A stretch of DNA of 64,000 bases, from NCBI RefSeq assembly GCF_036865545.1, contig NZ_CP142208.1, forward strand, positions 434,001 through 498,000. The letters are read 5' to 3'. The position numbers and the translations under genes were made by a program. The DNA comes from Erwinia sp. E_sp_B01_1 (GTDB lineage Bacteria > Pseudomonadota > Gammaproteobacteria > Enterobacterales > Enterobacteriaceae). A model generated the notes under the pieces. The model saw nothing but the letters and a program-made list of their open reading frames with translations. It ran no database searches and had not been told where the DNA came from. This document shows, one piece after another, positions 52,358 to 62,420 of the stretch; position 1 is the first letter of the stretch; every line of letters begins with the position of its first letter.

Positions 52358-55300
52358 GTGAGGCGACTACCAGGAATCCTGCTACTCACCGGTGCAATAA
52401 TCGTGGTGATTATTGCGCTGATGGTGAGTGGGCTGCGTCTGGTGATGCCTCACCTCAATAGCTGGCGCGAACCTCTGCTGGAGACAGTTTCCTCCTCTAC
52501 GGGGATGCCGGTACAGGCCAGCGCCCTGAATGGCACCTGGGAAAATTTCGGGCCCGTTCTGGAAATCAAAGATTTGCATGTTGCCCTGAAAGAGGGCGAT
52601 GAGCTGAAGGCCGATCGCATTACTCTGGCGCTGGATATCTGGCAGTCAGCGCTCCACCTCCGCTGGCAGTTCCGCGACCTTACCTTTTATCAACTGAATC
52701 TGAAAACCAGTAAACCCCTGACCTCTGACGATGGCAGCAAAGTGCAGCTTGAACCAGGCAAATTCAGCGATCTCTTCCTGCGACAGTTCGATCACTTCGA
52801 CCTGCGCGACAGCCATATCAGTTTCCTCACGCTTTCTGGTCAGCGTGCCCGCCTGGATATTCCACAGCTAACCTGGCTGAACGAAAAAAATCGCCACCGT
52901 GCGGAAGGTATCGTAAGCCTTTCCAGCTTCACCGGGCAGCATGGCGAAGTGCAGGTTCGCCTGGATCTGAGTGACAGCAATGGTTATCTCGATACTGGCC
53001 GGGTCTGGATGCAGGCTGACGACGTGGATGTGAAACCCTGGCTGGGCCAGTGGATGCGTGACAATACCAGCCTGGACAGCGCCCGGTTCAGCCTGGCGGC
53101 CTGGATGAGCCTGAAAGAGGGCGAAATTTATGATGGCGATATCCAGCTGAAGAAAGGGGGCGCAAGCTGGCAGGGCGATAAACAATCGCATCAGCTTACC
53201 GTCGACGATGTGACTGCCCATATCGCCCGTTTCAATAGCGGCTGGCGTATTGAGGTGCCGCAGACCAACCTGGTGACGGATGGCAAGGCCTGGCCTGAAG
53301 GGCAGCTTTCTGTGTTGTGGCAGCCGGAAAATGGTCTGTTGCCCGGTCCGGATCACAATCAGGAAATCCGCGTACGCGCCACGCAACTGGATCTGGAGCG
53401 GCTTGACCCGCTGATCCCATTGTTCGCAAAATTAACCCCCACGCTGCTGGAGAACTGGCGTTCTCTGCAACCCAAAGGGCGGATCGAGGCGCTGGCGGTA
53501 GATATTCCCCTGCAGCAGCCCGAACAAAGCCGCTTCCAGGCCAGCTGGCGTGATTTAAGCTGGCAGCACTGGGAACTGTTGCCAGGAATGGAACATTTCA
53601 GCGGCGCACTCTCCGGTGGAGTTGCAAAAGGGCGGGTGGATTTCAATCTGTCCAGTGCCAGCCTGCCCTACGGCTCAATGTTCCGCGCCCCTCTTGAGAT
53701 AGAGCAGGCGAAAGGTTCTCTGGACTGGCAGTATGCAAAAGACCACTTCACCCTGGCCGGTCATCAGCTGGATGTAAAAGCCCGTTCATTATGGGCGAAG
53801 GGTGACTTTACCTACGCTCAGCCGAAGGACAAGGCTCCCCGCCTGGATATTCTGGCAGGCATCAACGTTACCGATGCCGGTGATGCCTGGCGTTACTTCC
53901 CCCAGCCGCTGATGGGGACCTCGCTGGTGAACTACCTCAGTGGCGCGATCAAAGGCGGTCAGGTGCAAAATGCCTCGCTGATTTTCGCCGGAAATCCGCA
54001 TTTATTCCCGTTTAAGCATAATGACGGCATGTTTGAAGTCTGGGTGCCGTTGAAAAAAGCGACCTATCAGTTCCAGCCAGGCTGGCCGGATTTGCAAAAC
54101 CTCGATATCAACCTGGATTTCGTTAACGATGGCCTGTTTATGAAGGCTGACGAAGCGAAGCTGGGAGAGGTCAACGGCAGGAATATTTCTGCGGTCATCC
54201 CGGATTATTTAAAAGAGAAGCTGATCGTTGATGGAGATATCAGCGGCTCAGGTAAAGAGATTGGCAACTACTTTAACCAGTCGCCACTTAAGCCATCATT
54301 AGGCGCCGCTCTGGATGAACTGCAGATTGGCGGCGATGTAAGTGGTCGCTTACATCTGGATATTCCGCTGGATGGTCAGCAGGTTCGTGCAACCGGTGAT
54401 GTGAATCTGAAGAATAATGATCTGTTTATTAAACCTCTGAGCAGCACAGTCAGAGCACTTAACGGGCATTTTACTTATGACAATGGCGATCTGAAGAGCG
54501 ATCCCATGACCGCCACCTGGTTCGGGCAGCCCATTGATGTCAGCTTCGATACGCTTGAGGGTGAAAAGAACTATCAGGTGGATATTGACCTGAAGGGCGA
54601 CTGGCAGCCAGGCGAGATGGATGTGGTTCCCGCGAAGCTGCGTGAGCAATTGAACGGAAATGCCAGCTGGAAAAGCAATGTGCTCATCAATCTGCCGCAT
54701 GGCGGCGGGGCGAATTACCAGGTTGCTCTGGAGGGGGAGCTGAAAAATGTAAGCAGTCACTTACCTGCTCCTCTCGATAAAGCCAGGGGTAAGGCGATGC
54801 CGGTGAAAATTGCTGTCAAAGGTAACCTGGACAGTCTCAACCTCAGCGGACTGGTAGGTGACGACAACCGTTTCAACAGCCAGTGGCTGCTGGGCAAACA
54901 GCTTAAGGTGGATCGGGGCATCTGGGAAAATCACGCCAAAAGTCTCCCGGCCCTGCCTGAAACGAACGGCATGGTGCTGAATCTGCCGCCGCTGGATGGC
55001 GAAGCCTGGCTGGGCCTGTTCAACAGCAAGGGGGCGGGTAAAGGTTCAGCAACCGTTTCTACTGAGCAGACCCGTCAGGGCCTGGCTTATATTCCGGGTA
55101 ATATCACTCTGCGCACACCAGAGCTGACGCTGGGAGGGCAGCAATGGCATGAGCTGAATGCAACGCTAAGCCAGACTGTTTCCGGCGATACCCGGATTCA
55201 GGCTAAGGGGAAAGAGATCGACGCCACGCTGGAGATGAATCAGCGTTCACCCTGGGTGGCTCATCTTAATTACCTCTATTACAACCCGGAGTGGCCTGCA

Positions 55301-56182
55301 ACGGCGGGAGATTCTCCTCTGCCTGGCGATGCCACTGCCGTTGATTTCAGTACCTGGCCTGTACTGGCAGTCACCTGCGATGAATGCTGGCTGCGTGGAC
55401 AAAAGTTTGGCCGGATGAAAGCCGATCTCAGCCATACGCGTGACACCCTGACCCTGAACAACGGACTGATTGATACCGGAAACTCGAAGCTGAAAGTTGA
55501 AGGTGAATGGGTTAACCGTCCAGGCGCACAGCGCACGGCGCTCAAAGGCGTGCTCAGCGGCAGGAAAATCAATGATGCCACTAACTGGTTTGGCATGAAC
55601 TCGCCGCTGCGGGATGCGCCTTTCAATATTGATTATGACCTTCACTGGCAATCTGCGCCGTGGCAGCCCTCCGAAGCTACCCTGAGCGGCTTACTCAAAA
55701 CGCATTTTGGTGCGGGGCAGATTGCGGATGTGAATACCGGCAGAGCCGGTCAGCTATTACGGTTGGTCAGTATTGATGCCCTGCTGCGTAAACTGCGGCT
55801 GGATTTCAGTGACACCTTCAGCCAGGGCTTCTATTTTGACTCCATTAATGGCACCGCATGGATTGAAAAAGGGGTAATGCACACCGACAATCTGCTGGTA
55901 GATGGGCTGGAAGCGGATATTGCCATGAAAGGGAAGATGGACCTGGTGAAAAGACAAATAGATATGGAAGCGGTGGTCGCCCCGGAAATCTCCGCGACGG
56001 TGGGCGTGGCAGCAGCCTTTGCTGTTAACCCGGTAGTGGGCGCGGCGGTCTTTGCCGCCAGTAAAGTCCTTGGGCCATTGTGGAATAAAATTTCGGTGCT
56101 GCGCTACCACATTTCCGGGCCAATCGATAAGCCCGAAATCGACGAAGTCCTGCGTAAGCCCCGGGAAAAGAGCGCGAAGTGA
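52358..56182 (+). CDS. yhdP: AsmA-like envelope lipid-transport protein YhdP
   Basis: A very large (1274-residue) protein with one N-terminal membrane anchor (about 7-29) and a long periplasmic region rich in beta-structure, matching E. coli YhdP along its length. YhdP, TamB and YdbH are recognised as bridge-like proteins that move phospholipids between inner and outer membranes. The C-terminal region carries AsmA-type sequence (DLVKRQIDMEAVVAPEISAT). The start is GTG at 52358, seven bases after AAGGAG; rng ends 20 bases upstream. Confidence 0.94.
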   Translation: MRRLPGILLLTGAIIVVIIALMVSGLRLVMPHLNSWREPLLETVSSSTGMPVQASALNGTWENFGPVLEIKDLHVALKEGDELKADRITLALDIWQSALHLRWQFRDLTFYQLNLKTSKPLTSDDGSKVQLEPGKFSDLFLRQFDHFDLRDSHISFLTLSGQRARLDIPQLTWLNEKNRHRAEGIVSLSSFTGQHGEVQVRLDLSDSNGYLDTGRVWMQADDVDVKPWLGQWMRDNTSLDSARFSLAAWMSLKEGEIYDGDIQLKKGGASWQGDKQSHQLTVDDVTAHIARFNSGWRIEVPQTNLVTDGKAWPEGQLSVLWQPENGLLPGPDHNQEIRVRATQLDLERLDPLIPLFAKLTPTLLENWRSLQPKGRIEALAVDIPLQQPEQSRFQASWRDLSWQHWELLPGMEHFSGALSGGVAKGRVDFNLSSASLPYGSMFRAPLEIEQAKGSLDWQYAKDHFTLAGHQLDVKARSLWAKGDFTYAQPKDKAPRLDILAGINVTDAGDAWRYFPQPLMGTSLVNYLSGAIKGGQVQNASLIFAGNPHLFPFKHNDGMFEVWVPLKKATYQFQPGWPDLQNLDINLDFVNDGLFMKADEAKLGEVNGRNISAVIPDYLKEKLIVDGDISGSGKEIGNYFNQSPLKPSLGAALDELQIGGDVSGRLHLDIPLDGQQVRATGDVNLKNNDLFIKPLSSTVRALNGHFTYDNGDLKSDPMTATWFGQPIDVSFDTLEGEKNYQVDIDLKGDWQPGEMDVVPAKLREQLNGNASWKSNVLINLPHGGGANYQVALEGELKNVSSHLPAPLDKARGKAMPVKIAVKGNLDSLNLSGLVGDDNRFNSQWLLGKQLKVDRGIWENHAKSLPALPETNGMVLNLPPLDGEAWLGLFNSKGAGKGSATVSTEQTRQGLAYIPGNITLRTPELTLGGQQWHELNATLSQTVSGDTRIQAKGKEIDATLEMNQRSPWVAHLNYLYYNPEWPATAGDSPLPGDATAVDFSTWPVLAVTCDECWLRGQKFGRMKADLSHTRDTLTLNNGLIDTGNSKLKVEGEWVNRPGAQRTALKGVLSGRKINDATNWFGMNSPLRDAPFNIDYDLHWQSAPWQPSEATLSGLLKTHFGAGQIADVNTGRAGQLLRLVSIDALLRKLRLDFSDTFSQGFYFDSINGTAWIEKGVMHTDNLLVDGLEADIAMKGKMDLVKRQIDMEAVVAPEISATVGVAAAFAVNPVVGAAVFAASKVLGPLWNKISVLRYHISGPIDKPEIDEVLRKPREKSAK

Positions 56183-56265
56183 ATTTGACGTGACCTGCGA
56201 ATTGCCGCAGGCTATAGATATGCGATGCCAGCGGTGCCTGGCTCATCCAAACAGAGCGAGAATTC

Positions 56266-57711
56266 ATGAGTCTGAATCTGGTAAGTGAGCAGTTACTGAC
56301 TGCTAACAACATAAATCAACAGGATCTCTTTTCCCTTCTCGGTCAGCTGTCTGAACGTAAACTGGATTATGCTGACCTCTATTTCCAGTCAAGCTTTCAT
56401 GAGTCCTGGGTGCTGGAAGATCGCATCATTAAAGACGGCTCCTGGAATATTGACCAGGGTGTTGGCGTGCGCGCCGTCAGCGGTGAAAAAACCGGGTTTG
56501 CCTATGCGGACCAAATCACGCTGAATGCCCTGACACAGAGCGCCACTGCCGCACGCAGCATTGTGCGTGAACAGGGCAACGGTAAATCTCATACGCTCGG
56601 CGCGGTGATGAACCGTTCGCTCTATTCCGATCGGGATCCGTTACAGAGCCTGACGCGTGAAGAAAAAATTGCGTTATTGCACCGTGTCGACAGCGCAGCA
56701 CGCGCTGCAGATAAGCGCGTGCAGGAAGTTTCCGCCAGCCTGAGCGGCGTTTACGAACTGGTTCTGGTAGCGGCGACTGACGGCACGCTGGCCTCGGATA
56801 TTCGTCCGCTGGTTCGTCTCTCTGTCAGCGTTCAGGTTGAAGAGAATGGCAAGCGTGAGCGCGGCTCCAGCGGCGGCGGCGGTCGTTTCGGCTATGAGTT
56901 TTTCCTGGCCGATGAATCCGGCGAAGTCCGGGCTGAAGCCTGGGCTCGTGAAGCGGTGCGGATGGCGCTGGTCAATCTGAATGCCGTGGCTGCACCTGCC
57001 GGGACTATCCCTGTGGTGCTGGGCGCGGGCTGGCCGGGCGTGCTGCTGCATGAAGCCGTAGGTCACGGCCTGGAAGGGGATTTCAACCGGCGTGGCACCT
57101 CTGTCTTTAGCGGACAGATGGGGCAGCTGGTGGCGTCTGAGCTCTGTACTATTGTGGATGACGGCACCCTTGATGGCCTGCGCGGCTCTCTGGCTATTGA
57201 TGATGAGGGTGTGCCCGGCCAGTACAATATGCTGATTGAAAACGGCATTCTTAAAGGCTACATGCAGGACAAACTTAACGCGCGGCTGATGGGCGTTAAA
57301 CCGACCGGCAATGGCCGCCGTGAATCTTATGCACATCTGCCGATGCCGCGCATGACGAATACCTATATGCTCGCCGGTAAATCCACACCGCAGGACATCA
57401 TCGAAAGCGTTGAATACGGCCTCTATGCGCCGAACTTTGGTGGCGGTCAGGTGGATATCACCTCCGGCAAGTTTGTGTTCTCTACCTCAGAGGCTTATCT
57501 GATCGAGAACGGCAAAGTCACCAAACCGGTGAAAGGTGCCACGCTGATTGGTTCCGGCATTGAAGCGATGCAGCAAATTTCCATGGTCGGTAACGATCTG
57601 GCGCTGGATAAAGGCGTCGGGGTTTGTGGTAAAGAGGGCCAGAGCCTGCCGGTTGGTGTAGGCCAGCCTACTCTGAAGCTGGATAAACTGACGGTAGGCG
57701 GCACAGCTTAG
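56266..57711 (+). CDS. tldD: Metalloprotease TldD
   Basis: A 481-residue protein of E. coli TldD length. The zinc-binding HExxxH motif is [13 protein letters not shown], with the histidines near residues 262 and 266. TldD works with TldE (PmbA, encoded elsewhere) to degrade unfolded peptides and to process microcin B17 and the CcdA antitoxin. It is downstream of yhdP, as in E. coli. A 101-bp inverted-repeat element begins 49 bases after its stop. Confidence 0.97.
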   Translation: MSLNLVSEQLLTANNINQQDLFSLLGQLSERKLDYADLYFQSSFHESWVLEDRIIKDGSWNIDQGVGVRAVSGEKTGFAYADQITLNALTQSATAARSIVREQGNGKSHTLGAVMNRSLYSDRDPLQSLTREEKIALLHRVDSAARAADKRVQEVSASLSGVYELVLVAATDGTLASDIRPLVRLSVSVQVEENGKRERGSSGGGGRFGYEFFLADESGEVRAEAWAREAVRMALVNLNAVAAPAGTIPVVLGAGWPGVLLHEAVGHGLEGDFNRRGTSVFSGQMGQLVASELCTIVDDGTLDGLRGSLAIDDEGVPGQYNMLIENGILKGYMQDKLNARLMGVKPTGNGRRESYAHLPMPRMTNTYMLAGKSTPQDIIESVEYGLYAPNFGGGQVDITSGKFVFSTSEAYLIENGKVTKPVKGATLIGSGIEAMQQISMVGNDLALDKGVGVCGKEGQSLPVGVGQPTLKLDKLTVGGTA

Positions 57712-57760
57712 TCCGGCGGGCGATGGGTACCTTAAGACTGTTCCCGAACCCCGAAGCGAT

Positions 57761-57861
57761 GGGAGCATATGCCTTGAGCAAAGCATCACGGGCCATGGAC
57801 GGCCCGTGCTGAGCTGGCAGGGACGGCGCTTTTTGCGTCTTTGTGAGAGGCATATGCTCCC
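57761..57861. repeat. 101-bp palindromic intergenic element with 14-bp terminal inverted repeats
   Basis: GGGAGCATATGCCT at 57761-57774 and its exact complement at 57848-57861 bound a segment with an inner perfect hairpin CACGGGCC-N6-GGCCCGTG (57787-57808). The whole unit can fold into a long imperfect stem-loop. It resembles a small non-coding MITE- or ERIC-like element but is not the ERIC consensus. No clear target duplication flanks it. Confidence 0.7.
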
Positions 57862-57886
57862 TGAGCCTGCACTTTGTCAATAACCT

Positions 57887-57912
57887 AAAGGGGCGAGAAA
57901 TCGTCCCTTTTG
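57887..57912. terminator. Candidate tldD/aaeR terminator hairpin
   Basis: AAAGGGGCGA (57887-57896) pairs with TCGTCCCTTT (57901-57910), with one G-T wobble and a GAAA tetraloop. A short T stretch is inside the stem, so efficiency is uncertain. Confidence 0.5.
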
Positions 57913-57987
57913 CTTTCGGCTTTTCTGCAACATCCTTTCCCTGAATCTCGCCTGTTCTGGCCGTGTTTCGGAAGCCCGTTCAGCCGA

Positions 57988-58905
57988 CTATTCCTGCCGG
58001 GATTCCTGGTAAATATCCGCTACTTTGTCGAAATACTCGGTCAGATAGTTAATGCAGACCTGAACTTTCAGCGGCAGTTTGTCCTTTTGGGTGTAGACCG
58101 CGTAGACCGGCCTCGGGTCGGACTGATAATGCGCGAAGAGGATCTCCACCTTTCCGGCGTTGATTTCTTCAATCACCCACATCAACGGCACATAGGCGAT
58201 ACCGGTTCCGGCCACCAGCCAGCGGATGAGGGTTTGTGAGTCATTGGTGGCAAAGCGCCCCTGAGGAGAGAGGCGAATTGAGTTTCCTTCCGGCGATGTC
58301 AGTTCAAAATCGTTGTCAGGACGAACGCTGTATTCAAGCCAGGAAAAATTGCCGATATCGGAGGGTTTTTCCGGTATGCCATGCTGCATCAGATAGCTTT
58401 TAGCCGCGCAGACCACCATGGGCATCGATCCCAGACGGCGTGAAAACAGGCTGGAATCCTGCAGGGCACCCACACGTATAACCAGATCCAGCCCGTCGGC
58501 AATCAGATCGGGTGCCGGACTGCCGGTAACAAGATTGACCGTTAACCCCGGATACTCTTTCAGCATCTCAGCGGTCATATTGGCCAGCACGTTCTGGGCC
58601 ATGGTCGAGGAGCAGCCAATGCGTAACGTCCCTACCGGCGTGTTATTAAACGCATAGAGCTGTTCATGAACCTGCTGCGCTTCAGACATCATGCGCCGAC
58701 AGCCCTGGAAGTAAATTTTCCCGGCTTCAGTCAGGCCCAGACTGCGGGTGCTGCGGTTCAGCAATTTTACCTGCAGCTCATTCTCCAGTCTGGCCACACT
58801 CTGGCTGACAGCAGAGACGCTCATCTGTAGCCGTTGGGCCGCTGCGGTAAAGGATCCCAGCTCCACTACCCGTGCGAAAACGGACATTCCCTTCAGTCTT
58901 TCCAT
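57988..58905 (-). CDS. aaeR: LysR-type regulator AaeR
   Basis: A 305-residue LysR-type regulator very similar to E. coli AaeR (309). The winged helix-turn-helix (about 1-60) contains GSFTAAAQRLQMSVSAVSQS; the effector-binding domain (about 90-295) includes RIGCSSTMAQNVLA. In E. coli it activates aaeXAB in response to aromatic carboxylic acids such as p-hydroxybenzoate. It is divergent from aaeXAB with a 272-base gap that holds a CRP-like site. Confidence 0.95.
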   Translation of the reverse strand: MERLKGMSVFARVVELGSFTAAAQRLQMSVSAVSQSVARLENELQVKLLNRSTRSLGLTEAGKIYFQGCRRMMSEAQQVHEQLYAFNNTPVGTLRIGCSSTMAQNVLANMTAEMLKEYPGLTVNLVTGSPAPDLIADGLDLVIRVGALQDSSLFSRRLGSMPMVVCAAKSYLMQHGIPEKPSDIGNFSWLEYSVRPDNDFELTSPEGNSIRLSPQGRFATNDSQTLIRWLVAGTGIAYVPLMWVIEEINAGKVEILFAHYQSDPRPVYAVYTQKDKLPLKVQVCINYLTEYFDKVADIYQESRQE

Positions 58906-58923
58906 TATTAACTCTGGCTTAAA

Positions 58924-58939
58924 AGTGATTTAGATCACA
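58924..58939. promoter_or_regulatory. Candidate CRP site in the aaeR-aaeX gap
   Basis: AGTGA-N6-TCACA differs from the TGTGA-N6-TCACA core at one base, and its flanks are A/T-rich like the full consensus. It lies 19 bases upstream of aaeR and about 240 bases upstream of aaeX. Confidence 0.6.
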
Positions 58940-59110
58940 TTAGGTAGAAAACATATAGTCGGGCGCGTTACTATAGCACCGCCGGGTCACTCTTTCGTAA
59001 CCCTACTCGCCTGATGCTGGCTCCTGAATACGCTATTATTCAATGAGCGCCGGTTATGATTATCTGACAGCTCGTGTGTCACTCTATCATCATCAACCTG
59101 TAAAACAGCA

Positions 59111-59130
59111 ACCACCCCTGAAGGGGAGGT
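59111..59130 (+). repeat. Hairpin overlapping a strong Shine-Dalgarno upstream of aaeX
   Basis: CCCCT (59115-59119) pairs with AGGGG (59122-59126), and ACC/GGT extend it beyond an A-A mismatch. The right arm lies in the GGAGGTGAT anti-16S match at 59125-59133, so the fold could hide that ribosome-binding site. Confidence 0.5.
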
Positions 59131-59135
59131 GATTT

Positions 59136-59165
59136 GTGTATGGCGTGAACCCGGTAAGGTACTGA
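59136..59165 (+). other. Possible 9-codon leader ORF upstream of aaeX
   Basis: GTG at 59136, six bases after GGAGG, opens a frame MYGVNPVRY followed by TGA at 59163. The Shine-Dalgarno match is much stronger than that of aaeX itself, 12 bases downstream of the mini-ORF. An alternative ATG-GCG-TGA frame starts at 59140. Expression is unproven. Confidence 0.35.
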
Positions 59166-59177
59166 CAAGGATAAGAG

Positions 59178-59381
59178 ATGAGTGTGCTTCCGGTTATCGT
59201 AATATTTGGGCTCTCCTTCCCGCCCATATTCTTTGAAATTATTGTGTCACTGATGCTGTTCTGGCTGGTGCGTCGACTGCTCACGCCCACCGGGATCTAT
59301 GACCTGGTCTGGCATCCTGCACTGTTTAATACAGCACTCTACTGCTGCCTGTTCTACCTGGTTTCCCGATTGTTTGTCTGA
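59178..59381 (+). CDS. aaeX: Small membrane protein AaeX
   Basis: A 67-residue protein of E. coli AaeX length with two hydrophobic helices (about 4-30 and 45-66) separated by a short basic loop. It lies at the head of aaeXAB. Its function is unknown, though its place suggests a role with the efflux pump. AAGGATAAG precedes the ATG. Confidence 0.94.
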   Translation: MSVLPVIVIFGLSFPPIFFEIIVSLMLFWLVRRLLTPTGIYDLVWHPALFNTALYCCLFYLVSRLFV

Positions 59382-59388
59382 GGTCATA

Positions 59389-60321
59389 GTGAAAGCGCTA
59401 ACTACAAAAATTTCCCGGTATGCCATAACCCTGATTCTGGTTGTCATTGCCGTCATCGTTATTTTCCGCGCATGGGTTTTCTACACCGAATCTCCCTGGA
59501 CTCGCGATGCCAAATTCACGGCTGATGTGGTGGCGATTGCGCCTGACGTCAGCGGGCTCATCACTGATGTTCGCGTGCACGATAACCAGCTGGTGAAAAA
59601 AGACCAGGTGCTGTTTGTGGTCGATCAGCCTCGCTATCAGCAGGCTCTGAACGAAGCTGAAGCCGATGTGGCTTACTATCAGGCGCTGGTCAGCGAGAAA
59701 CGCCGCGAAGCCTCCCGCCGTAATCAGCTTGGCGTCTCCGCGATGTCACGCGAGGCTATCGAACAATCCAACAACGATTACCAGACCTCCGAGCATCAGC
59801 TGGCAAAATCTGTGGCAACCCGCGATACCGCTAAGCTGGATCTGGATCGTACCGTTGTTAAAGCCCCTGCGGATGGCTGGGTGACTAACCTCAACGTCTA
59901 CCGGGGTGAGTTCATCACCCGGGGTTCCACGGCCGTAGCCCTGGTTCAACAACATACATTCTATGTGCTGGCCTATATGGAAGAGACCAAACTTGATGGC
60001 GTTCGTCCGGGTTACCGGGTGGAAATCACCCCGCTGGGAAGCAACCGCGTTCTGCATGGCTGGGTAGACAGCGTTGCTGCCGGTGTGACCAACAGCAGCA
60101 GCACTATTGACGCTAAAGGGATGGCGACCATTGATTCGAATCTGGAGTGGGTTCGTCTGGCACAGCGGGTTCCGGTGCGTATTCACCTGGATGCGCAGCA
60201 GGGCAACCTTTATCCTTCAGGGACTACGGCCACCGTTGTGGTGACCGGCGCCAAAGATCGTCAGCCTGAAGATATGTCCCCGATGATGAAACTGATGCAT
60301 CGCCTGCGTGAGTTCGGCTAA
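59389..60321 (+). CDS. aaeA: p-Hydroxybenzoic acid efflux pump subunit AaeA
   Basis: The GTG start at 59389 ([15 protein letters not shown]), just after aaeX, gives 310 residues, the E. coli length; an upstream frame would read back through aaeX. It is a membrane-fusion (HlyD-type) protein with one N-terminal membrane helix (about 12-32), a coiled-coil hairpin (about 80-150) and lipoyl/beta-barrel parts ([31 protein letters not shown]). It links AaeB to the outer membrane route. Confidence 0.95.
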   Translation: MKALTTKISRYAITLILVVIAVIVIFRAWVFYTESPWTRDAKFTADVVAIAPDVSGLITDVRVHDNQLVKKDQVLFVVDQPRYQQALNEAEADVAYYQALVSEKRREASRRNQLGVSAMSREAIEQSNNDYQTSEHQLAKSVATRDTAKLDLDRTVVKAPADGWVTNLNVYRGEFITRGSTAVALVQQHTFYVLAYMEETKLDGVRPGYRVEITPLGSNRVLHGWVDSVAAGVTNSSSTIDAKGMATIDSNLEWVRLAQRVPVRIHLDAQQGNLYPSGTTATVVVTGAKDRQPEDMSPMMKLMHRLREFG

Positions 60322-60334
60322 GCAGGAGCGCATT

Positions 60335-62293
60335 ATGCAGTGGCACCGTTTACGGTTCCCGATCAAGCTTACCTTTGCCATTTTGCTGGCGTTGCTGATC
60401 GGTTTTCATTTCAATCTGGAAACGCCTCGCTGGGCGGTTATGACGGCCTGTATCGTGGCAGGAGGAACCGCATTTGCTGCCGGTGGCGATCCTTTCTCTG
60501 GCGCGCTTCGCCATCGCGGCATGCTGCGCATAATCGGGACGTTCCTGGGGTGCCTGGCGGCCCTGGTGATCATGATTGCCACCATCCGGGCGCCGGTGGT
60601 GATGCTGCTGCTGTGCTGCCTGTGGGCCGGATTTTGCGTCTGGCTCTCTTCGCTGATCAAAATTGAAAACTCCTATGCGCTGGGCCTGGCTGGTTATACC
60701 GCCCTGATCATTGTGGTCAGCGTGGATGCCAACGGGTCGGTGCTGCTTGCTCCGCAGTTTGCGGTCGAGCGCTGCAGTGAAATCATTATCGGGATAGTCT
60801 GCGCCATCCTTGCAGATATGCTGTTTTCTCCCCGCTCCATTAAGCAGGATATTGATCGGGAAATTGATGCCCTGCTGGTGGATCAGTACAAGCTGATGCA
60901 GCTGTGTGTGGCGCATGGTTACAGAGAAGAGGTGGATAAACTCTGGACAGGGCTGGTACGGCGAACCGCCGCATTGAACGGTATGCGCGGCAATCTGATG
61001 ATGGAATCCAGTCGCTGGCAGAAAATTGATCGCCGGATGCGTGCGCTGAATACGCTTTCGCTGACTCTGATCACCCAGGCAGCTGAAACCTTTCTGATCC
61101 AGAATTCCCGTCAGGAATATGTGCCCCCGCAGTTCCATATCTTCTTTGAAAAGCCGGTAGAGAGCATTGGCGATATCCATAAGCGTATGAAAATTATGCG
61201 CAGGGTGATCAGTGTCAGCGGCAGTAAAAATACCCCGGTGACTCTCCGCAACTGGGTGGTTGCCTCAACGCGTTATCTTCTGCTGTTGAAGGGTATCCAC
61301 ACCAACAGCAGCATCAGCCGCATTGAACAGGAAGTGCTGGATGAGGAGCCGGTTGTAAAAGTCCGTTCTGCTGAAACCCGTCATGCACTGATCAACGGTA
61401 TCCGGACATTTGTTGCCACCGCTGTAGGATCGCTGTTCTGGTTATGGAGCGGCTGGACTTCGGGAAGCGGGGCGATGGTGATGCTGGCGGTCATTACCGC
61501 GCTGGCAATGCGAATGCCAAATCCACTGATGATGGCCAAGGATTTTCTCTACGGCATGATCGTGGCGATCCCACTCGGGTCGCTCTACTACATGGTGATC
61601 ATGCCGGGCACCCAGCAAAGTATGCTGTTGCTCTGTATTGCGCTGGGCGTAATGGCATTTATTGGTGGGATCCTGATCCAGCGGCGGCAGATTGGTACGC
61701 TCGGCGCGCTGGTAGGCACTATCAATATCCTCACGCTGGATAATCCGATGACCTTCAACGTCAGCGTATTTCTGGATAATGCCCTGGGACAGGCCATCGG
61801 CTGCTTCCTGGCCCTGTTGGTTATCCTGTTGATCCGCGACACCTCCAAAGCCCGTACCGGCCGCACCTTGCTCAACCGCTTTATGTATGCCGCCGTTTCT
61901 GCCATGACCACCAATCAGGTCCGACGCAGGGAAAACCATCTCCCTGCGCTCTATCATCAGCTCTTTATGCTGCTGAATATGTTCCCTGGCGACATCGACA
62001 AATTCCGTATTGCCCTGACGCTGATCATTGGTCATCAGCGTCTCAGAGATGCGGAGATTCCGGTTAATGAAGAGTTGTCGGCCTGGCATAAGCAGTTGCG
62101 TCACACGGCTGACCGGGTGATCTCGGCCAGCAGCGATGCAAAACGACGCAGGTATTTTGAACGTCTTCTGGCCGAATTAGATATCTATCAGGAAAAACTG
62201 CGTCACTACGAGGCGCCGCTGGGCGTGACCGAGCCGGTGCAAAGGCTGGCCGATATGTTGAAAAAGTACCAGAACACCCTCATCCAAATCTGA
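60335..62293 (+). CDS. aaeB: p-Hydroxybenzoic acid efflux pump subunit AaeB
   Basis: The ATG at 60335 ([14 protein letters not shown]), after AGGAGCG, gives 652 residues (E. coli 655). It is a FUSC/aromatic acid exporter family transporter with two sets of membrane helices (about 10-165 and 360-500) separated by soluble regions. With AaeA it exports aromatic carboxylic acids and acts as a metabolic relief valve. It lies 13 bases after aaeA. Confidence 0.94.
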   Translation: MQWHRLRFPIKLTFAILLALLIGFHFNLETPRWAVMTACIVAGGTAFAAGGDPFSGALRHRGMLRIIGTFLGCLAALVIMIATIRAPVVMLLLCCLWAGFCVWLSSLIKIENSYALGLAGYTALIIVVSVDANGSVLLAPQFAVERCSEIIIGIVCAILADMLFSPRSIKQDIDREIDALLVDQYKLMQLCVAHGYREEVDKLWTGLVRRTAALNGMRGNLMMESSRWQKIDRRMRALNTLSLTLITQAAETFLIQNSRQEYVPPQFHIFFEKPVESIGDIHKRMKIMRRVISVSGSKNTPVTLRNWVVASTRYLLLLKGIHTNSSISRIEQEVLDEEPVVKVRSAETRHALINGIRTFVATAVGSLFWLWSGWTSGSGAMVMLAVITALAMRMPNPLMMAKDFLYGMIVAIPLGSLYYMVIMPGTQQSMLLLCIALGVMAFIGGILIQRRQIGTLGALVGTINILTLDNPMTFNVSVFLDNALGQAIGCFLALLVILLIRDTSKARTGRTLLNRFMYAAVSAMTTNQVRRRENHLPALYHQLFMLLNMFPGDIDKFRIALTLIIGHQRLRDAEIPVNEELSAWHKQLRHTADRVISASSDAKRRRYFERLLAELDIYQEKLRHYEAPLGVTEPVQRLADMLKKYQNTLIQI

Positions 62294-62297
62294 CTTT

Positions 62298-62326
62298 ACG
62301 CTGATACAGGACTGTATCAGCGTTTT
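62298..62326 (+). terminator. aaeXAB terminator
   Basis: A perfect 12-bp repeat (ACGCTGATACAG at 62298-62309 and its complement at 62312-62323) is followed by TTTT, just after the aaeB stop. The two-base gap means the innermost pairs open to form the loop. Confidence 0.85.
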
Positions 62327-62420
62327 CCCATTCCCGTTTCTCCCTGCCTGGTTCATACCGGGATAATGTGTGCCATCTATACTTATTTATTCAGGATGGC
62401 AAACCACTCAGGAGAAGATA

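Larger units (their letters stand above)
57712..57987. other. tldD-aaeR convergent intergenic region
   Basis: This 276-base gap carries the 101-bp inverted-repeat element and, beyond it, a hairpin that may terminate tldD and aaeR transcripts. An open frame crosses it on the minus strand but follows the repeat and has no coding support. Confidence 0.6.

Noticed and set aside
57668..57880. A 70-codon minus-strand frame behind tldD
   Set aside because: It spans the 101-bp inverted-repeat element and the end of tldD, lacks a ribosome-binding site and is better explained as a by-product of the repeat.
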